7,749 nt of DNA, from NCBI GenBank assembly GCA_012798185.1, contig JAAZNS010000171.1, positions 1 through 7,749 of the forward strand. Reading direction: 5' to 3'. Made by a program: the position numbers and the translations under genes. This document shows positions 1 through 6,294 of this stretch, piece after piece (the first letter of the stretch is position 1; the number at the start of each line of letters is the position of its first letter). The notes beneath the pieces are model-generated. The model saw only the letters and a program-made list of their open reading frames with translations. It searched no databases and was not told where the DNA came from. The stretch is from Chloroflexota bacterium. Lineage in GTDB: Bacteria > Chloroflexota > Anaerolineae > Anaerolineales > UBA4823.

Positions 1-374
1 CCATGGACCATGAATATCTTAAGGTTTTCCACCTCGAATCGCAGCATTTCCGGTAATGATTGCAGATATTTCTTGTTTTCAGGTGAAAGATGATTATTAG
101 CCCATTTAAACGCCAGATATTTTCCAGGTTTTTTGTTCTTCTTCCACTTGATCTGTTTTTGAGGAAAATTCAGCACCTTAAAATCATAATTCCCTAAAAC
201 ACTCTTAGCAGATATTTTGCGTAAACAATCGAATATTTCATTGGGAAAAGCACCATACCCCAGGAAATCCCCCGTATTCCAAAACTGCTCCGCGTGATGT
301 GTGCGGGCATGATTCACCACTGCTTCCAGAGCCGGCAGGTTGGCGTGAATATCTCCCATCAAGGCAACAATCAT
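1..374 (-). CDS. Calcineurin-like metallophosphoesterase, N-terminal part (runs off the left edge)
   Basis: This is the first 124 codons of a binuclear metallophosphoesterase; the rest lies beyond the window edge. The visible metal-binding motifs come in family order: GDIH at residues 7-10 (D8, H10), GDFLGYG at 35-41 (D36 as the bridging ligand), GNYD at 61-64 (N62), and MVH at 122-124, the start of the first C-terminal His motif. The GD-x-x-GYG-x-x-PNE pattern is typical of the Metallophos_2/YfcE-like cytoplasmic group. The residue after Asn is Tyr where many relatives have His (GNHD); YfcE-type enzymes also vary here. The start is the ATG at 374, with a modest GGAAAAA about 6 nt upstream. 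It begins 18 nt after the stop of the phosphoribosyltransferase, so it is probably the last visible gene of the leftward operon. The substrate cannot be told; phosphodiesters or nucleotides are both possible. The family is secure, the function is not. Confidence 0.85.
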   Translation of the reverse strand, partial: MIVALMGDIHANLPALEAVVNHARTHHAEQFWNTGDFLGYGAFPNEIFDCLRKISAKSVLGNYDFKVLNFPQKQIKWKKNKKPGKYLAFKWANNHLSPENKKYLQSLPEMLRFEVENLKIFMVH

Positions 375-392
375 TTGGATTTTTCCAATAAT

Positions 393-917
393 TCAGGCTG
401 GCGGGAAAGGAGGATGATCGAGAAGTACTTTTTCAGAGCCGCCCCGTTCGATTTCCCAGGGATAAACGATATGCGCATCGGTAATAGCAGCATAATAATC
501 GGGATGGGCAGCACCAAACAAATTGCGATAGGGGTTAAAATGGAGTACACATGTATAAGGAAATCCTCCCGCTGCCGAGACCCTGTTCTTTACTGCAGTA
601 ATGGTACGCCCAGAACCCCAAACGTCATCGACGACTAAAACGCGTTTCCCTTGTAATAAATTCTCTTCCGGAAATTGAATAAATTGCGGCCAGGCATACA
701 GACGTGCTTTTTCCATGGCTAGTTCGGTTGGAAAATCAACGGCTGCGATTAAAATATTTGCGATACCCATAGCCTCAGCCAAAAGACCGCCGGGGATCAA
801 CCCCCCGCGCGTGACCATCAACATCGTATCAAATTCCCCTTCGAACTGAGGCAAGAGATGGTCGATCAAACCTTCTACATCTTCCCAGGTAAGAAATTCC
901 CGCCGAGCTGCTTGCAT
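393..917 (-). CDS. Phosphoribosyltransferase, COG2236/XGPRT-like type I fold
   Basis: This is a 174-residue type I phosphoribosyltransferase. The PRPP-binding signature VLVVDDVWGSGRT is at residues 93-105. The pyrophosphate-loop region TRGGLIPGG is at 36-44. A YPWE motif at 152-155 resembles the small purine-type enzymes of the COG2236 group (hypoxanthine/xanthine-guanine PRT-like). Such enzymes transfer the ribose-5-phosphate of PRPP to a free base in nucleotide salvage; here the base is unknown. Length is normal for the group. The ATG at 917 is supported by AAGGAG with about a 5-nt spacer. It lies 30 nt downstream of priA and 18 nt upstream of the metallophosphoesterase, so both neighbours probably share its transcript. 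There is no signal peptide or membrane segment, so a cytoplasmic location is inferred. The family is confident; the specificity is inferred from motif resemblance only. Confidence 0.85.
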   Translation of the reverse strand: MQAARREFLTWEDVEGLIDHLLPQFEGEFDTMLMVTRGGLIPGGLLAEAMGIANILIAAVDFPTELAMEKARLYAWPQFIQFPEENLLQGKRVLVVDDVWGSGRTITAVKNRVSAAGGFPYTCVLHFNPYRNLFGAAHPDYYAAITDAHIVYPWEIERGGSEKVLLDHPPFPPA

Positions 918-947
918 GCCTGCTCCTTAATTCTAATAATCACCTAA

Positions 948-3494
948 TTATAGCAAAGAGATAGGGTCTGTTTCCACTCTCCAATCATTTAACCGCCGTC
1001 CTTTGATCACCGATGCAGGGTCAGTTCCGCGTAATACGATTTGCCAGCGGTAATAACCTGCTTCGCGTTCGAAAAAACACGGCACTGGTCCAATCATTTC
1101 GATAGATCGTGCATTTTCTTCTACAATCCATCCTTTGATTTGTCCTGCCAATTTCTGCGCATTTGCTTCTGCTTGCGCTTCGTCTAACGAGCGGTATTCC
1201 AGGCGCAATAACCGTTTAAAGGGAGGATAGCCCAATTGACGGCGATATTCCAATTCTTGATTATAAAACGATTCATAATCATGCTTTGCTGCAGATTGGA
1301 TGACATAATGTTCAGGGTCAAAAGTTTGCAGGATAACCTGCCCGCCCAAAGGGCTGCGACCAGCTCTGCCTGCTACTTGGGTGAGCACTTGAAAAGTCCG
1401 CTCGGCTGCCGAATAATCGGGAAGATTTATCCCCACATCGGCTAAGACCACACCTACCAGGGTCACAAAAGGAAGATCCAACCCTTTTGCCAGCATTTGT
1501 GTGCCAATTAAAATATCAGCCTCGTGAGCGGTAAATGCTTTAAGGATGGCATCATGTGCCCCTTTTTGACGAGTCGTTTCATAATCCCAGCGTAACGTGC
1601 GAACATCAGGAAAAAACGCCTTAACCTCAGCTTCCACTCGTTCGGTGCCTGCGCCCAGCTGGCGAATGCGCTGGCTGCGACATTGCGGGCATTTGGCTGG
1701 CATACCGCGCCGGTAGCCACAATGGTGGCATAGCAGATTACCTGCAGCCGAATTTTTCGAATTGGATGGCGGATTATGAAAGGTTAATGGCAGGTCACAT
1801 TGCGGACATTTGACCACCAAGCCGCAATCCCGGCAAAATACATAAGTTGCCATCCCTCGTCGGTTTAAGAATAGGATCGCCTGTTGATTTTTTAAGAGCA
1901 CTTTCTGCAATGCTTCTTGTAAAGCCAGGCTGAATATCGACCGGTTGCCGATTTTTAATTCCTGCCGCATATCCACAACCATTACCGGTGGCAGCTCAAT
2001 TGTATCAGCCTGCCCTTCATAAGATTGATAGCGGGAATACCCTCCCAGTCTGGCAGCCTGATTTTCCACCGTTTGTTTATGAGCAAGGATGCGGTTGGGT
2101 AAACGTAAATATTGCCATCGGTTTTGTTTTGCAAGATAGACGCTTTCGATATCCGGGGTTGCTGATCCCATAATGCACAATCCACCCACCAGCAGGGCGT
2201 ATGCGGCTGCCACATCCCGGGCATGATAAAACGGCGGATCGCTTTGGTAGTATGAAGCATCATGACATTCATCCAAAATAATCAATCCAAGACGGGGTAA
2301 TGGAGAAAACAATGCACTGCGGGGGCCAACCATGACATCGATATCACCTGTTTGTGCCCGCCTCCAGGTATCGTAACGTTCACCAGTCGATAAACGGGAA
2401 TGGATCAACCCCACCCGCTCTCCAAACCGCCCAACAAAACGTTGAATTGTTTGCGGGGTCATAGCAATTTCCGGCACCAATACGATTACCTGCCGTCCCT
2501 GGTTTAACGCCATCTGCACTGCGTGAATATAAATCTCAGTTTTTCCTGAGCCGGTGACTCCGTGTAATAGAATGGGGCGCACACTCTCACCTTGAAATGC
2601 TGCCACAAATGCTTTCTCGATCTCATCCAGGCATATTTTTTGGTCTTGAGTAAGAATAGGTGGGTCATAGGGTTGAATCAGCATCGCCCGTAAAGGATCC
2701 CGCCAGGATTGCTGTTCTCCCAATTCAATCAAACCCAATGCCGATAATTTAGAAATATCCGCAGGTGTTGCGTTGCAATCTGAGACTACCAATGCCCTTT
2801 CCACTTCACCGGTTTTTTCTTGCAAATATTCCAAAATCGCTTTTTTACGTTGAAACGCTTTAGAACCCGGCTTTCCCAGTTGCGTCAGACACAAATCGAT
2901 TTCGTGCGGCGCACAAGCCAGGCGGACTGTGCGCACTATCTTGGGTTTAATATCAGGATTAGCCAATATCGGTTGGACACTTAGAATCTGCTTTTTCACC
3001 AAGGCTTGCGCTGATATTCGCCAATTCAAGCGTGGAAAGGCATGAGTCAATTGGCGTCCGGTCATTCCCCCACGCTGCTTGACCATCTCCAGAATTCTTT
3101 TCTGTAATGGCGTAATTTTTTGTCCATGTGTAAGAGGGTATTTCTGCCCGATCTTGAAAAACGAATCTGCATGTTGAGATAATCCGGGGGGCAGCATCAA
3201 GTCGATCCACGAAGCCAATGAATTCAGCGTTGTTTCCGCGAGAAGCTGCGCCAGGGCAATTTGTTTTTCGGTCAACGCGGCGGTTGGGTCAACTAATGCT
3301 GCAACCGGTTTGGTTTCTGGGAAGTCTGGCTGATCAACAAAACGAATTGCCACACCCTGAACAAGTTGTCTGCCAAAAGGCACCTGCATTAAATGCCCCA
3401 CTTTTACTCTACCTTCCAAATCGGGCGGCAGGTGGTAATGGTACACATTTGCCGCATGAGAGATATTTACGGCTACTTCGACATAGGTGGGCAT
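948..3494 (-). CDS. priA: Primosomal protein N' (replication restart helicase PriA)
   Basis: PriA is the 3'-to-5' superfamily 2 helicase that recognises stalled forks and starts primosome reassembly for replication restart. The 848 residues are somewhat longer than usual (about 730-805). Order seen: an N-terminal fork-binding domain starting MPTYVEVAVNI; Walker A GVTGSGKTE at 312-320; motif II DECH at 408-411; GSATP at 443-447; eight zinc-binding cysteines at 554, 557, 563, 566, 589, 592, 602 and 605; GTQMLAKGLD at 664-673; and QVAGRAGR at 706-713. Motif II has Cys where PriA normally reads DEEH. Extra residues appear between the two zinc-binding halves (about 573-587) and around 470-500. The ATG at 3494 lies 6 nt after the stop of the upstream CBS-domain gene and has no clear Shine-Dalgarno, so translational coupling is likely. 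The gene looks intact. Confidence 0.97.
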   Translation of the reverse strand: MPTYVEVAVNISHAANVYHYHLPPDLEGRVKVGHLMQVPFGRQLVQGVAIRFVDQPDFPETKPVAALVDPTAALTEKQIALAQLLAETTLNSLASWIDLMLPPGLSQHADSFFKIGQKYPLTHGQKITPLQKRILEMVKQRGGMTGRQLTHAFPRLNWRISAQALVKKQILSVQPILANPDIKPKIVRTVRLACAPHEIDLCLTQLGKPGSKAFQRKKAILEYLQEKTGEVERALVVSDCNATPADISKLSALGLIELGEQQSWRDPLRAMLIQPYDPPILTQDQKICLDEIEKAFVAAFQGESVRPILLHGVTGSGKTEIYIHAVQMALNQGRQVIVLVPEIAMTPQTIQRFVGRFGERVGLIHSRLSTGERYDTWRRAQTGDIDVMVGPRSALFSPLPRLGLIILDECHDASYYQSDPPFYHARDVAAAYALLVGGLCIMGSATPDIESVYLAKQNRWQYLRLPNRILAHKQTVENQAARLGGYSRYQSYEGQADTIELPPVMVVDMRQELKIGNRSIFSLALQEALQKVLLKNQQAILFLNRRGMATYVFCRDCGLVVKCPQCDLPLTFHNPPSNSKNSAAGNLLCHHCGYRRGMPAKCPQCRSQRIRQLGAGTERVEAEVKAFFPDVRTLRWDYETTRQKGAHDAILKAFTAHEADILIGTQMLAKGLDLPFVTLVGVVLADVGINLPDYSAAERTFQVLTQVAGRAGRSPLGGQVILQTFDPEHYVIQSAAKHDYESFYNQELEYRRQLGYPPFKRLLRLEYRSLDEAQAEANAQKLAGQIKGWIVEENARSIEMIGPVPCFFEREAGYYRWQIVLRGTDPASVIKGRRLNDWRVETDPISLL

Positions 3495-3500
3495 TTTTGA

Positions 3501-4835
3501 TTATTTCGATGGAGACGATTCATTAACTCGGGTTAATAAGATACGTTCAATTCGTAAATCATCCATACTTTCGACTCTTAACCGGATACCATCAGCCTCC
3601 ACAACATCATGCAGATGAGGTATGCGACCCAATTTCCCCATAATGTAACCCGCAATCGTATCATAATTCGGGTCGCTGAGATTTAAATTCAATTGTTGGT
3701 TGACATCTTCAATCAAGGTCATCCCATCAATTAAAGCGCTGCCATCTGGTAGTAACTTGATTTCTTCACTATCCACGTCAAAAGGATCGCTCACTTCTCC
3801 CACGATTTCTTCGAGCAAATCCTCTAGGGTGACAAGACCTGCTGTGCCGCCATACTCATCTAGAACAATGGCGATATGCTGACGATATTGGCGGAATTGC
3901 TGCAATAACGCACCAACCGTTATTGTTTCAGGCACAAAAATAGCTTCCCGCACCAGTGTCCGAGCAGTGCTTTCTTTCCAGTTGCCCGATTGCAACACGC
4001 GTAATAAATCTTTAACGTGGACAATCCCCAGGATTTGGTCCAGATTGTCATCGTATACAGGGAATTTTGTATATGTAGACTCATTGATTAATTTAATGAT
4101 TTCCACCAATGGAATATCTGCCTCTACAGCAACCATTTCGGTACGGGGGATCATCACCTGGCGGACCAGCAGCTCTCCAAGATTGAATATGGCATCCAGC
4201 ATTTCGCGTTGCGGCGCTTTGATGACCCCACCTTCTTCAGAATCATCTAAAATTTGTTTTAACTCTTCAACAGAATAGATATTGAGATGTTCACCTATCA
4301 TTTTTAAACCAACCATCGCCAATATCTTTTGAGTTATCCAATCCAAAATATTAATAAACCATTTAAAAATTGAATTGTACAGCCGCATTGGCTGTGCAGC
4401 AATCAAAGCAAATCGTTCCGGCTGGTGCAGTGTAGCAACCTTAGGAACTTGCTCTCCCATAACAACAGTTACGCTGGTGATAATTAGTAATGAAAATAGT
4501 AATGGCAAACTGGCAGTGATGGGTAAAAGAAATCGAATATGCTGCGGCAATTGAATATCCTGGAATAATGGTTCCATTAAAGCTTCTAAGGTATTTTCTC
4601 CCACAGCGCCTAAAGCCAAATTTACCGCAGTTACACCCAATTGCACGCCGGCAATCAACCGATCTCTGGTTGCCGGGTTTTCCAGCCATGATTTAACGAT
4701 TAAGGCAGACTTATTTCCGGTATCAGCAATATTATCAATTCGAGCTTTGCGAGAAGTAAGTACAGCAATTTCAACACTCACAAAACAAGCGTTTAGTGCA
4801 ATCAAGATAATTATCGCAATAATATTCCAGATCAT
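3501..4835 (-). CDS. CNNM/DUF21 and CBS-domain membrane protein, CorC/TlyC (hemolysin C-like) family
   Basis: This 444-residue protein has the complete CorC/TlyC architecture. The N-terminal DUF21/CNNM membrane domain (about 1-190) has hydrophobic segments near 2-24, 62-80, 102-126 and 142-165, and the conserved GEQVP-K at 127-132. Two CBS repeats follow (about 222-345), with VRQVMIPRTEM at 224-234 and VLDEYGGTAGLVTLEDLLEE at 324-343. The C-terminal CorC_HlyC domain (about 355-435) contains DTIAGYIMGKLGRIP. Relatives act in the cytoplasmic membrane in magnesium or other divalent-cation transport or resistance, with the CBS pair binding adenine nucleotides. The old 'hemolysin' label is historical. 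Its ATG overlaps the stop of the Memo-like gene in an ATGA (4-nt overlap), which points to translational coupling. priA starts 6 nt after its stop. The family is certain; the transported ion is not known from sequence. Confidence 0.94.
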   Translation of the reverse strand: MIWNIIAIIILIALNACFVSVEIAVLTSRKARIDNIADTGNKSALIVKSWLENPATRDRLIAGVQLGVTAVNLALGAVGENTLEALMEPLFQDIQLPQHIRFLLPITASLPLLFSLLIITSVTVVMGEQVPKVATLHQPERFALIAAQPMRLYNSIFKWFINILDWITQKILAMVGLKMIGEHLNIYSVEELKQILDDSEEGGVIKAPQREMLDAIFNLGELLVRQVMIPRTEMVAVEADIPLVEIIKLINESTYTKFPVYDDNLDQILGIVHVKDLLRVLQSGNWKESTARTLVREAIFVPETITVGALLQQFRQYRQHIAIVLDEYGGTAGLVTLEDLLEEIVGEVSDPFDVDSEEIKLLPDGSALIDGMTLIEDVNQQLNLNLSDPNYDTIAGYIMGKLGRIPHLHDVVEADGIRLRVESMDDLRIERILLTRVNESSPSK

Positions 4836-5692
4836 CCTTTTTCCTGTGTTTTTCTGGTGATCACCGCGGCAGCATACCCCACCACCTGGCTGTAATCACC
4901 GGTTACATCACCCGACGTGCCATAATGCAATACTTGCATCGTGTTAGCGCCCAGATCTTTAGCTGCCCACATCACCGCGGCAACTGCACTTCGTCCGCAA
5001 GCAAAAGCTTTCCCTTCTTCTTCGGCGCGTAACACCAACTCTGCATCGAAAGTTTCCAAACGGCGCAAGAATTCCTTATCAAATATTTCTGCTTGTTCTT
5101 GTGAGTAAAAATGAGATAGATCGGTGCTGGCTACTAAAACATACTTCTTGCCCAACAATGTTTTAGCGATGATATTTCCGAATATGCGAATTCGACGCGG
5201 ATTATAATCACGTACCATGATTGGGACGATTCGGAATCGTGTATCTAATACGCGTTGTAAGAACGGCAATTCAATCTCCAAGGAGTGTTCTTGATCATTG
5301 CCTACTTGTGTAAGTTCTAAATCTAACTCTGCTGCCATCTGATTTTGGATCGAACGGATTATCGCCTGATCGATATCCACAATTCCCAAAGGCGTCTGGT
5401 AAGCTGCATGTGCTGAGGTGAGGAAGGGTTGCGGGTAAGGATAATGCATCGGAGATACAATCACCACCACCTCGGGTTTAAGGCCGCGTAATGCCGCAAA
5501 TGCATAACCGGCGATTGGGCCCGAATACAGATGACCTGCATGCGGGGCAACGATACCCAAGACTTCTCCATCAATTTCAGGTAAGACAGCAGACTGAATA
5601 TATTCATCGACGCTTTCAGCCAACAATTCTTTATCCGCCGGGTACCATCTGCCGGCGATAGGTGAAGGACGCACATCCGCCACTGCTTTCAT
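4832..5692 (-). CDS. amrB: Memo-like AmmeMemoRadiSam system protein B
   Basis: This 286-residue protein belongs to the Memo family. Members have a fold related to class III aromatic-ring dioxygenases and non-heme metal-binding residues. The expected ligands are present: H51 in APHAGHLYSG, H83 in SPMH, H194 in STDLSH, and C232 in ACG. They sit at spacings very like human MEMO1 (H49, H81, H192, C244). H136 in the DQEHSLEIELPFLQ stretch (133-146) is also conserved. Bacterial and archaeal members often travel with an AMMECR1-domain protein and a radical-SAM protein, hence the name; neither partner is in this window. The biochemical role is unsettled. The ATG at 5692 is preceded by a near-perfect Shine-Dalgarno and a good promoter, so this is the likely first gene of the leftward operon. 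Its stop overlaps the start of the next gene by 4 nt. Confidence 0.92.
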   Translation of the reverse strand: MKAVADVRPSPIAGRWYPADKELLAESVDEYIQSAVLPEIDGEVLGIVAPHAGHLYSGPIAGYAFAALRGLKPEVVVIVSPMHYPYPQPFLTSAHAAYQTPLGIVDIDQAIIRSIQNQMAAELDLELTQVGNDQEHSLEIELPFLQRVLDTRFRIVPIMVRDYNPRRIRIFGNIIAKTLLGKKYVLVASTDLSHFYSQEQAEIFDKEFLRRLETFDAELVLRAEEEGKAFACGRSAVAAVMWAAKDLGANTMQVLHYGTSGDVTGDYSQVVGYAAAVITRKTQEKG

Positions 5693-5693
5693 A

Positions 5694-5703
5694 GATCACC
5701 TCC
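5694..5703 (-). promoter_or_regulatory. Near-perfect Shine-Dalgarno of the Memo-like gene
   Basis: Read on the minus strand, GGAGGTGATC matches ten consecutive bases of the consensus complement to the 16S rRNA 3' end. One base separates it from the ATG at 5692, which leaves 6 nt between GGAGG and the start codon. It fixes the start and implies strong initiation for the first gene of the leftward operon. Confidence 0.85.
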
Positions 5704-5720
5704 AAGCATTGACTAATTTC

Positions 5721-5748
5721 ATTTTAACATAAACGCGGCTCATTTCAA
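5721..5748 (-). promoter_or_regulatory. Sigma70-type promoter of the leftward operon
   Basis: On the minus strand, TTGAAA (5748-5743) and TAAAAT (5726-5721) are separated by 16 nt. Each matches the consensus hexamer at five of six positions. A TG one base upstream of the -10 (TGTTAAAAT) makes it an extended -10 element. The expected transcription start is near 5714, giving a short leader of about 20 nt ahead of the Memo-like gene. This is prediction from sequence only. Confidence 0.6.
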
Positions 5749-5796
5749 GCATGCGGTTAGCAAAAGAAAAATTTCTCGTTATTAAGAACAAAGATA

Positions 5797-5805
5797 TGAT
5801 ATACT
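5797..5805 (+). promoter_or_regulatory. Extended -10 promoter of the T-box/trpS/dtd unit
   Basis: TGATATACT is an extended -10 element: TG, one base, then TATACT, five of six to consensus. No convincing -35 hexamer lies 16-18 nt upstream, which fits extended -10 promoters. The predicted start near 5812 falls just before the first T-box sequences, as expected for a leader riboswitch. An inverted repeat AGAAA-AA-TTTCT at 5765-5776 lies upstream; whether it is an operator is unknown. Confidence 0.5.
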
Positions 5806-5811
5806 ACTTGG

Positions 5812-6036
5812 CGATTAAAAGCGAAGAAGAGGATTAGTAAACACTGTAACGATGTTCCAGAGAGCGGTTCAAGGTGAAAAACCGCACATACGTCAGTGTT
5901 GAATGGACCTTGGAGCTGCAGGGTGAAATCTTTTCTGTAAAGTAGCCTGCGCCGGATTAGCCGCCGTTATCCCGGCTGAAAAGCGAGTGTACTGGCTTTC
6001 CTCACCCCGTCGTATCACCGGCGGGGTTGTTTATTA
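5812..6036 (+). promoter_or_regulatory. T-box riboswitch leader, tRNA-Trp specific
   Basis: This leader RNA is expected to bind uncharged tRNA-Trp and control transcription of trpS-dtd. Stem I elements in order: AGUA at 5836-5839; the 7-bp helix AACACUG (5840-5846) with CAGUGUU (5894-5900); the AGAGAG bulge at 5859-5864; the distal hairpin GCGGUU (5864-5869) with AACCGC (5880-5885), whose loop contains GGUGAAA; then GAA (5901-5903) and the specifier UGG (5904-5906), the Trp codon. GCAGG (5918-5922) pairs with CCUGC (5946-5950). GCCGG (5951-5955) pairs with CCGGC (5972-5976) around the conserved CCGUUAU. The specifier agrees with the downstream gene. The usual GGUGGNACCGCG motif is not intact; a UGGC at 5993-5996 could pair with the GCCA end of tRNA-Trp. 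T-box identity is firm; the antiterminator fold is uncertain. Confidence 0.88.
6004..6036 (+). terminator. Intrinsic terminator of the trpS T-box leader
   Basis: ACCCCGTCG (6004-6012) pairs with CGGCGGGGT (6019-6027) in a 9-bp, GC-rich stem with one T-G wobble and a 6-nt loop. The tail TTGTTTATTA follows at once; it is an imperfect T-tract. Its place at the end of the T-box makes it the expected regulated terminator. GTGTAC upstream (5987-5992) could pair with GTA(T)CAC (6012-6018), which would disrupt this hairpin. Confidence 0.8.
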
Positions 6037-6058
6037 AATCAGAGATGGAGAAGAAACC

Positions 6059-6166
6059 ATGAATATAAAATCATTTGAACGATATAATAACAAACTCAAG
6101 ATCGAAAAATTACATTGCCTTAATCGAAATGATAAACCAGCAGACATGCTGAAAGCAGCAAGATAA
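6059..6166 (+). CDS. Possible 35-residue leader ORF between the T-box terminator and trpS
   Basis: I do not recognise this product. The ATG at 6059 is preceded by GGAG (6047-6050) with an 8-nt spacer, a good ribosome binding site. The frame runs 35 codons to TAA. The predicted peptide is basic and polar, rich in Lys, Asn and Arg, with no membrane segment, no signal peptide and one Cys. It contains no Trp codon, so it is not a classical trp attenuator peptide. It would be transcribed only when the T-box terminator is read through. It could be a regulatory leader ORF, a small protein, a remnant of a decayed gene, or chance. The well-placed ribosome binding site is the main support; the AT-rich composition of the region makes chance possible. 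Confidence 0.3.
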   Translation: MNIKSFERYNNKLKIEKLHCLNRNDKPADMLKAAR

Positions 6167-6180
6167 TCAATTTATATAAC

Positions 6181-6247
6181 GGCTAAGCTGGAGTGGATGA
6201 GTATATATAAATTTGAGGTGATTATTCGGGGGATTTCCACTCTAGCC
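6181..6247 (+). other. Long hairpin in the trpS leader
   Basis: GGCTA (6181-6185) pairs with TAGCC (6243-6247), and GAGTGGA (6191-6197) pairs with TCCACTC (6236-6242). This gives 12 base pairs with a 5-nt bulge (AGCTG) on the left arm and an AT-rich 38-nt loop. There is no following T-tract, so it is not a terminator. It lies between the small leader ORF and the trpS ribosome binding site. The right arm contains CACTCT (6238-6243), which is also complementary to AGAGTG (6286-6291) just before the trpS start. The function is unknown; no known riboswitch class was recognised. I saw nothing else in 6167-6280. Confidence 0.55.
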
Positions 6248-6281
6248 TGAGCAGTAACCAGTTTATTGAGAAATTTATCAA

Positions 6282-6287
6282 AGGAAG
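6282..6287 (+). promoter_or_regulatory. trpS ribosome binding site, deciding the start
   Basis: AGGAAG lies here. From GGA to the ATG at 6295 the spacing is about 9 nt, which is suitable. To the alternative in-frame GTG at 6289 it would be only about 3 nt, too close. The ATG at 6295 is therefore preferred as the trpS start. Confidence 0.65.
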
Positions 6288-6294
6288 AGTGACT

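Noticed and set aside
294..638. Plus-strand open frame of 114 codons
   Set aside because: It lies opposite the well-supported metallophosphoesterase and phosphoribosyltransferase genes and shows no recognisable domain or good ribosome binding site.
3218..4278. Plus-strand open frames of about 60-103 codons opposite priA and the CorC-like gene
   Set aside because: They are antisense shadows of intact conserved genes, with low-complexity Ser/Thr-rich translations typical of reverse-frame reading.
5765..5776. Inverted repeat AGAAA-AA-TTTCT upstream of the trpS promoter as an operator
   Set aside because: It is short, AT-rich and likely to occur by chance. No matching regulator or second copy is visible.
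6197..6250. 17-codon ATG frame inside the leader hairpin
   Set aside because: The GGAG upstream is only about 3 nt from the ATG, the frame is very short, and it spans the hairpin loop. It is more likely chance, though it could matter if the hairpin is translated through.
6289..6294. GTG at 6289 as an alternative trpS start, adding two residues
   Set aside because: The ribosome binding site would sit only about 3 nt from it, while the ATG at 6295 has a suitable spacing.
5693..6294. tRNA, CRISPR or insertion-sequence content in the only long non-coding stretch
   Set aside because: No cloverleaf with a CCA-type end, no repeated spacer units, no transposase and no flanking target duplications were seen. 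The structures are explained by the T-box and the leader hairpin.
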